DNA of 64,000 nt from assembly GCA_020638455.1 (NCBI GenBank), contig JACKIK010000003.1:372001-436000 (forward strand). Reading direction: 5' to 3'. A model generated the notes under the pieces. It was given only the letters and a program-made list of their open reading frames with translations. It had not been told where the DNA came from and searched no databases. Source of the stretch: Hyphomonas sp. Its GTDB lineage: Bacteria; Pseudomonadota; Alphaproteobacteria; Caulobacterales; Hyphomonadaceae. This document shows, piece by piece, positions 60,012 to 64,000 of this stretch (the stretch's first letter is position 1; each line of letters starts with the position of its first letter). The translations under genes were made by a program, and so were the position numbers.

Positions 60012-61396
60012 GCAGCAACAACCTCGTTCGGCAGAAGGGCGGCGGCGGAGCGGCTGCGAAGGCCCGCGACTTCACCGATGATCAGGAGCGCCGGCCCGCG
60101 AATGCCATGATCCTCGATCAGATGTGGAAGATTCTCGAGCAGGCCAGTGACCGTCACTTCATTATCCAGCGTACCGTTCTCGATCACGGCGACAGGTGTT
60201 TCCGGCGCGCGGCCGGCCTCGATCAGCCGGTCCGCAATCATCGCGGCAGTGCCGACGCCCATATAGACGGCAACCGTCTGGCCGCGCTTCGCCAGGGCCG
60301 TCCAGTCGAGGTCCGGCACGCCGCCTTCCTTCGCATGGCCGGTCACAAGGGTCAGGCTCTGCGCATGGTCGCGGTGGGTCAGCGGAATACCGGCGCTCGC
60401 AGCACATCCGAGGGCGGAGGAAATGCCGGGCACAATGAAGGCCGCAATACCCGCCGCCTCGACGGCGTCCATCTCCTCCCCGCCCCGGCCGAACACGAAC
60501 GGATCGCCGCCCTTCAGGCGCACCACCCGCTTGCCTTCGCGCGCCGAGGCAATCAGCAATTCATGGATCTCGTCCTGCGACACTGAATGGTGCCCCTTCG
60601 CCTTGCCGACCGGCACACGCTCGGCATCGCGCCGGATCAGGTCCAGGATGAGGGACGAAACCAACCGGTCATGATAGACAATGTCCGCCTCCTGGATGAG
60701 GCGCAGGGCCTTGAGGGTCAACAATTCCGGATCGCCTGGCCCGGCGCCGACGATGTGTACGACCCCCTCCCCGCCCGGACCGGCAAGACCGGCTCGCATC
60801 TCGGCCTCGGCGCCCGCAAGATCGCCGGCATAGGCAAGCTCCGCCGCCCGTCCCGTCAGCGCCCGCTCCCAGAACCGGCGCCGGTCGGCAAAGTCCGGCA
60901 GCGCCGCCTTCACCACCCCGCGCAGCCGCCCGGCCAGCGCGGCGAGCTCGCCGATCCGCCGGGGCAGCAGCGCCTCGATCTTCGCCCGGATCGCCTTCGC
61001 CAGTACCGGCGCATTGCCATCCGTTCCGATTGCAACCACGACTTCGCCGCGATCGACGATGGACGGCACGGTGAAATCGCAAAGCTCCGGCCGGTCGACC
61101 ACATTGAGCGGCACCCCCGCGGCCCGGATGCGGGCGATCGCGCCCGGATTGTCCTCGGCCACGATGGCCAGCCGCGCCGTTTTCAGGGCTTCGTCGAGGC
61201 GCCAGACCGGCTGCACGATGACGCGGCGCCTTTCCGTATCCGTCAGGCGCTTCAGGATCACCGTTGAACGCACCAGGATCACGGGAACCGCCCCTGCGGT
61301 CACCAGAAGGCGCACCTTGCGCACCGCCTCGTCGCCGCTGCCGACGACCACGACGCGCTGGCCGGTCAAATTGAAGAAGGCCGGAAACTGGCGCAT
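60008..61396 (-). CDS. cysG: Siroheme synthase, trifunctional
   Basis: 462 residues. N-terminal CysG-B: dehydrogenase/ferrochelatase (RVVVVGSGDEAVRKVRLLV; NVVDRPELCDFTVPSIVDRG), C-terminal CysG-A uroporphyrinogen III methyltransferase (HIVGAGPGDPELLTLKALRLIQEADIVYHDRLVS; RLKGGDPFVFGRGGEE; PVAVIENGTL). Makes siroheme for the sulfite reductase encoded downstream. ATG 61396 has AGGAG 10 nt upstream. First gene of the sulfur operon, divergent from a LysR gene. Confidence 0.9.
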   Translation of the reverse strand: MRQFPAFFNLTGQRVVVVGSGDEAVRKVRLLVTAGAVPVILVRSTVILKRLTDTERRRVIVQPVWRLDEALKTARLAIVAEDNPGAIARIRAAGVPLNVVDRPELCDFTVPSIVDRGEVVVAIGTDGNAPVLAKAIRAKIEALLPRRIGELAALAGRLRGVVKAALPDFADRRRFWERALTGRAAELAYAGDLAGAEAEMRAGLAGPGGEGVVHIVGAGPGDPELLTLKALRLIQEADIVYHDRLVSSLILDLIRRDAERVPVGKAKGHHSVSQDEIHELLIASAREGKRVVRLKGGDPFVFGRGGEEMDAVEAAGIAAFIVPGISSALGCAASAGIPLTHRDHAQSLTLVTGHAKEGGVPDLDWTALAKRGQTVAVYMGVGTAAMIADRLIEAGRAPETPVAVIENGTLDNEVTVTGLLENLPHLIEDHGIRGPALLIIGEVAGLRSRSAAALLPNEVVAA

Positions 61397-61505
61397 CCGC
61401 GCAGAACTCCTATTTAGGTATGCTGATCGGTTGCAGGGCAAAATGGCTCTTGACGGAAAAGACACAACCGGCGACCCCTACAGTTATCATTTAGAGAAAC
61501 TATCC

Positions 61506-62438
61506 ATGGCTGACCCGACTGACCGCCTGCCCCCGCTGAATGCCCTGCGTGCCTTCGAAGCTGCAGCCCGCCGCCTCTCCTTCACTCAGGCCGCAGAAGA
61601 GCTGAATGTGACCCCCGGCGCCATCTCGCAACAGATCCGTCAGCTGGAAGAGTATGCGGGCACGCCCCTGTTCAAGCGAACAGGCCGTTCAGTTTTGCTA
61701 ACAGATGCTGCGCAGGCCAGCCTGCCGCTCGTGCGCGAGGCATTCGAGAGAATTTCTGAAGCAGGCCGGATCATGCAGGCGCCCGCTCGCAAGGGCCGCG
61801 TCATGGTCTCGTCGGCCCCCAGCTTCGCCGCCAAATGGCTCGCTCCCCGCCTCGACCGCTTCCACCAGGCCCACGAAGGCGTCGAAGCCTGGATCTCGGC
61901 CGACATGGCGCTCACGGATTTCACCACGGCGGATGCGGACTTCGCGATCCGCTATGGCCGCGGTGTCTATGACGGCCTGAAATCGGAAAAATTGCTCGAC
62001 GAAACAGTGCTTCCCGTCTGCTCGCCGGCGATGTTGGACGGCCCCGACGCCATCCGCAGGCCCGAGGATCTGAAGCGCCATACCCTCCTCCACGACGAGA
62101 GTTCCGAGGTCGACCCCTCCTGCCCCGACTGGGCCAGCTGGCTGCGTGCCCGCAATGTGAAGGGCGTCGACGCCAGCCGCGGCCCCCGCTTCAACCAGGC
62201 CATCCTCGTCATCGAAGCCGCCGCGGCCGGCCGGGGCGTCGCGCTCGCGAAGAAGGCCATCGCCGCCGCAGACCTCGCCTCCGGCCGCCTCGTCGCGCCC
62301 TTCGCGGACGGCTCCACCAGTATCGATTTCGGCTACTGGCTGGTCTGGCCGAAAGGCCGCCATCTCAGCAAGGATGTGCGCGACTTCATCAAATGGCTGA
62401 AGACCGAAGCGGCCGAGACGGAGGTTGTCGGCGTCTAG
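61506..62438 (+). CDS. GcvA-like LysR regulator
   Basis: 310 residues. RLPPLNALRAFEAAARRLSFTQAAEELNVTPGAISQQIRQLEEYAG is the GcvA-type LysR HTH; the effector domain is complete. Divergent from cysG, so it may control the sulfur operon (a CysB-like job), though sequence class alone suggests GcvA. ATG 61506 gives the family start; an in-frame ATG at 61443 would add 21 residues. Confidence 0.85.
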   Translation: MADPTDRLPPLNALRAFEAAARRLSFTQAAEELNVTPGAISQQIRQLEEYAGTPLFKRTGRSVLLTDAAQASLPLVREAFERISEAGRIMQAPARKGRVMVSSAPSFAAKWLAPRLDRFHQAHEGVEAWISADMALTDFTTADADFAIRYGRGVYDGLKSEKLLDETVLPVCSPAMLDGPDAIRRPEDLKRHTLLHDESSEVDPSCPDWASWLRARNVKGVDASRGPRFNQAILVIEAAAAGRGVALAKKAIAAADLASGRLVAPFADGSTSIDFGYWLVWPKGRHLSKDVRDFIKWLKTEAAETEVVGV

Positions 62439-62441
62439 CGC

Positions 62442-64000
62442 CTAGAGCGCAGCGTCGATCAGCAGATAGGCGGCAAGCCGCGGGCTGGCATTGCGGCTCG
62501 TCTTCTGCGTCTGTTCCAGCGCGTTCAGGGCGTCGTCCTGTTCCATTTCCAGGAAGTAACGGGCGAGTTCCAACAGCGTGTCGTCATTGCGCAGGCGCTG
62601 CGTCACGCGCTCCACCTGGCGCCCGGCCTGTTCGATGGTGGCCGCCTTGCGCTGCTTCTCCCCCTTGCGGGCGGCTTCCGCGATCTTTCGCTTGGCCCGC
62701 GGGCGGAACGCTTCCGGAAGCTGGATACCGGAGGATTGCAGCCGCTGGATCATGCGGTCGGCGATGCCTTCGCGGTCCTGCGGCAAGCCCTCTTCCCGGC
62801 TCATGTCCGAGATGATGTCACGCCAGGCGATTTCCGATCCGTTGGCATCGGCCGCGGGCCGCGCCTGGACACCGGCTGGCGGCACGACCGTCGGAGGCGG
62901 CGCCGGAGGTTCGGGCACAGCGGCCGGCTGCGCCGCTGCAGGCGCGCGGACCTCCGGGAAGTCGGTTTTGCGCCGCATCGGATGCGACGGCGCCACCGGC
63001 TCATCCTTCACATCGTCGAACCGCCGGCGAAGGGTCAGCGGGTTCGGGTCCATCGGATCGACAGACCGTCCGAGTTCAAGCGGCGATTCTTCCGGCGGGC
63101 GCTGTTGCACATCGCCGAGGCTGGCCGACGCAATCAGGTCTGCAGCGGCATCGAACAGATCATCATCCGGCAGTGGGCGTGCGCGCGGCTCGGGGCGCCG
63201 CGGCGCGGGTGCAGGCGCAGCTGGCGGGGCGCTGGACGCTTCTCGGCCCGGATAACCATTGGCATGCCCGTTGCCATTGGCGTTGCCATTCGAATGGCCG
63301 TTGCCTTGGCTGCGGACAGGCGGCGGCGCGGCCGGCCTCGGCGGAGAAGCGGCCGGTGCAGGTGCCGGGCGCACCGGGGCGGGCGCAGGCGCAGGGCGCG
63401 GCTCATAGGCGGCCGAGCGCTCCATGCGCGCCACCTCGTCCCGGGCGGCAATCTCGGTATCGCGCAGGGCGGCGGTCGCTTCCTGTCCGGCCTGCCGCAG
63501 GCGGGCGAGCGAACGCGCCGCCTCGTCGGCAACCGAACGGGACGATTCGGTGATTTCGTGGCTGGCGGCCCGGGCGCCGTCGATCGCCGTGGCGACCGCT
63601 TCCTTCAGCGCATCGCCCGTTGTCATCGCAGCGGCCGCAGCGATCTCCCCTGCCCGCACGGCGGCGTCCACGGTGCGGCGGGACTGGTCCAGCTTTTCCT
63701 CAATCCGGGCGATGGCGAAGGTCAACGCCTCCGTCCGGGCAGCCGCGTCGCGGGCGAGATTGTCGAGATCGACCAGTTTCCCGGCAAGTGCGCTGCTCGC
63801 AGACTGCATGGTCGACAGCCGCGCTTCAAGCGCATCGTCGGCGCGGGCCACCTCGTCGCCGGCCTGGCGGGCAATTTCGACCATCATCTGGGCCTGGCGC
63901 GGGATGGCCTCGTTCATCTGCTGCAGCTGCACGCGCAGTTCACGGGCGAGCCCCTCGAGCGCCTGCCGTTCGGCGGCAAGGCGCTGGGTCAGGTCGCGGG
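62442..64000 (-). CDS. Coiled-coil protein, TipN-like (partial)
   Basis: 519 residues visible; the frame continues upstream beyond the right edge. Roughly the first 200 visible residues are Ala/Glu/Arg/Gln-rich coiled coil (VDLDNLARDAAARTEALTFAIARIEEKL). A low-complexity Pro/Ala/Asn-Gly linker follows (GNGHSNGNANGNGHANGYPG), then a folded C-terminal domain of about 150 residues (AWRDIISDMSREEGL ... RLRNDDTLLELARYFLEMEQDDAL). The layout and domain resemble the alphaproteobacterial polarity factor TipN, which marks the new cell pole; without the N-terminal TM part in view this stays tentative. Confidence 0.5.
   Translation of the reverse strand, partial: RDLTQRLAAERQALEGLARELRVQLQQMNEAIPRQAQMMVEIARQAGDEVARADDALEARLSTMQSASSALAGKLVDLDNLARDAAARTEALTFAIARIEEKLDQSRRTVDAAVRAGEIAAAAAMTTGDALKEAVATAIDGARAASHEITESSRSVADEAARSLARLRQAGQEATAALRDTEIAARDEVARMERSAAYEPRPAPAPAPVRPAPAPAASPPRPAAPPPVRSQGNGHSNGNANGNGHANGYPGREASSAPPAAPAPAPRRPEPRARPLPDDDLFDAAADLIASASLGDVQQRPPEESPLELGRSVDPMDPNPLTLRRRFDDVKDEPVAPSHPMRRKTDFPEVRAPAAAQPAAVPEPPAPPPTVVPPAGVQARPAADANGSEIAWRDIISDMSREEGLPQDREGIADRMIQRLQSSGIQLPEAFRPRAKRKIAEAARKGEKQRKAATIEQAGRQVERVTQRLRNDDTLLELARYFLEMEQDDALNALEQTQKTSRNASPRLAAYLLIDAAL

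Noticed and set aside
1..64000. Genomic island, prophage, transposon or CRISPR array
   Set aside because: No integrase, transposase, phage gene, direct-repeat array or tRNA-flanked boundary was seen; codon use looks even across the window.

Overview
The window is GC-rich bacterial chromosome, densely coded on both strands, with no rRNA, tRNA, CRISPR array, transposase, integrase or phage gene that I can see. The gene set points to an alphaproteobacterium of the Caulobacterales/Hyphomonadaceae type (inference; no search was run). Supporting points are an alphaproteobacterial LexA box (GAAC-N7-GAAC) at a photolyase gene, the cysG-DUF2849-cysI-DUF934-cysH sulfur cluster, a MarR/OmpR pair beside ilvE that recalls petP-petR, an UrcA family protein, a class I lysyl-tRNA synthetase, and a TipN-like coiled-coil protein at the right edge.

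Layout. 1-9.5 kb: a partial PhoR-like kinase, then a three-gene RND efflux operon (outer membrane lipoprotein, adaptor, permease) and an M13 metallopeptidase lipoprotein. 9.5-14.1 kb: PilZ protein, dodecin-like protein, a glycosyltransferase, and a thiolase/DUF2332/GNAT operon. 14.1-18.2 kb: an Lrp-type regulator divergent from a large indolepyruvate ferredoxin oxidoreductase. 18.2-24.7 kb: an inhibitory-type serpin lipoprotein, lysK, a membrane protein/XRE pair with a palindromic operator, a TetR/methyltransferase divergon, and Fur-boxed bfd followed by bacterioferritin. 24.7-32.7 kb: DUF4105 and FMN glutamate-synthase-like genes, SIMPL and DUF2853 proteins, a two-gene acyl-CoA dehydrogenase operon, and a BcsA-like glycosyltransferase. 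32.8-35.4 kb: photolyase under LexA, a regulatory array, a 60-residue ORF, an intercistronic terminator and urcA. 35.4-41.1 kb: SixA-like phosphatase, ilvE, MarR/response regulator/kinase, and a GNAT-nitrilase fusion. 41.2-49.1 kb: hydrolases, PlsC, a single-domain response regulator, rhomboid, zapE. 48.2-54.5 kb: an OxyR-like LysR without redox cysteines, divergent from carbonic anhydrase and SulP; rpoH; a membrane protein; an RcnB-like protein. 54.5-62.4 kb: an SpoU methyltransferase with a hairpin over its start codon and a palindromic repeat inside its coding sequence, a DUF4440 lipoprotein, the assimilatory sulfur operon, and a GcvA-like LysR. 62.4-64 kb: the partial coiled-coil protein.

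Functional themes: envelope export and envelope proteolysis; sulfate/sulfite assimilation through siroheme; inorganic carbon supply (carbonic anhydrase plus a SulP transporter); iron storage and release; DNA repair linked to SOS; and stress response (rpoH). The most unusual points are regulatory: the OxyR-type site beside the cysteine-less OxyR homologue, the leaderless LexA-controlled photolyase promoter, the small-ORF/terminator/urcA arrangement with repeated 15-bp dyads, the tandemly duplicated micro-ORF in the cys operon, and the sequestered start codon of the SpoU gene. None of these has been tested; all come from reading the sequence.
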